A DNA stretch of 24,045 bases from a virus. Shown here in pieces: positions 23,879 through 24,045 of the stretch (positions are counted from its first letter, which is position 1; every line of letters starts with the position of its first letter). The stretch is from positions 1-24,045 of the IMG/VR virus record IMGVR_UViG_3300042894_006513, one strand, 5' to 3'. Both the position numbers and the translations under genes were made by a program. The notes below the pieces were generated by a model. The model did no database searches. It was not told where the DNA came from and worked only from the letters and a program-made list of their open reading frames with translations.

Positions 23879-24045
23879 TTAGGCACCATAATCCGGTAAA
23901 GGTACTTTATTATCACCTACAATGTTTTTAAATGATGCATCAACTGTTTTCCTATTTGTGGTGTTTACAACTGCCTTGGCTTGTCGAGTTCCTGACTGTA
24001 AAGGATTGCCGCCGCCTAATCCACCCAATGCACCCAATCCGCCTA
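23879..24045 (-). CDS. C-terminal end of an unidentified virion gene (5' part outside window)
   Basis: About 54 codons are visible, ending with TAA at 23879-23881. The visible protein runs GGLGALGGLGGGNPLQSG, then TRQAKAVVNTTNRKTVDASF and ends VPLPDYGA. The Gly/Leu-rich stretch looks like a flexible linker, with a short tail after it. In T4-like marine phages the gene before gp25 is often a baseplate hub or tail-lysozyme (gp5-type) or spike-tip gene, but too little is visible to decide. No enzyme motif lies in the visible part. Confidence 0.6.
   Translation of the reverse strand, partial: GGLGALGGLGGGNPLQSGTRQAKAVVNTTNRKTVDASFKNIVGDNKVPLPDYGA

Noticed and set aside
1-24045. CRISPR array, tRNA, insertion sequence or attachment site
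   Set aside because: There are no gaps long enough, no regular direct repeats with spacers, no cloverleaf-like segment in the short gaps, and no transposase or integrase motif.

Overview
The window looks like part of the late structural region of a T4-like tailed phage (myovirus). The closest resemblance is to the marine cyanophage/pelagiphage branch of the T4 superfamily. This rests on a gp25-like baseplate gene followed by a gp6-like wedge gene, then a giant structural protein, conserved virion proteins and a fibre, all AT-rich by eye. Every gene I can support lies on the minus strand, so transcription runs from right (24045) to left (1). No plus-strand gene, tRNA, rRNA, CRISPR array, insertion sequence or integrase is visible. 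The host cannot be determined from this window; the cyanobacterium/SAR11 association is inference from protein resemblance recalled from memory.

Layout in transcription order: (1) the 3' end of a gene with a Gly-rich C-terminus, cut by the right edge; (2) a gp25-like baseplate wedge protein; (3) an enlarged gp6-like wedge protein (1141 aa); (4) one uninterrupted ORF of 4589 codons (13.8 kb, about 57% of the window), overlapping gp6 by one base in TAATG; (5) a 48-aa mini-gene; (6) a 201-aa conserved virion protein that shares a segment with the mini-gene; (7) a 462-aa tail fibre; (8) a 326-aa Ser/Thr/Gly-rich structural protein; (9) a 101-aa conserved hypothetical; (10, 11) two tandem, clearly paralogous GT-A-type glycosyltransferase-like proteins; (12) a 111-aa conserved hypothetical; (13) a third, different glycosyltransferase-like gene running off the left edge.

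Genes are packed tightly. Several pairs overlap by 1-14 bases (TAATG, ATGA, or an internal Shine-Dalgarno with a TTG start), so translational coupling is likely. The largest gap is about 50 bases; no stretch over 300 bases lacks a gene. Two gaps (before gp6 and before the fibre) carry T4-late-promoter-like ATAAATA octamers. Two perfect 9-bp inverted repeats sit at gene boundaries.

How the genes may work together: gp25, gp6 and the giant protein would build the baseplate wedge. The giant protein appears to be a mosaic carrying a seven-motif FG-GAP-like beta-propeller, about ten copies of a small beta-sandwich-like module and three CBM5/12-like segments, so it may be both scaffold and surface-binding organ. 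The 201-, 462- and 326-aa proteins would be peripheral tail or fibre parts. The glycosyltransferase cluster may modify fibres or host surface glycans, which is inference from position. The most notable items are the giant protein's internal architecture, the tandem glycosyltransferase pair with a DAD-to-EAD change, and the 48-aa mini-gene that duplicates part of its neighbour.
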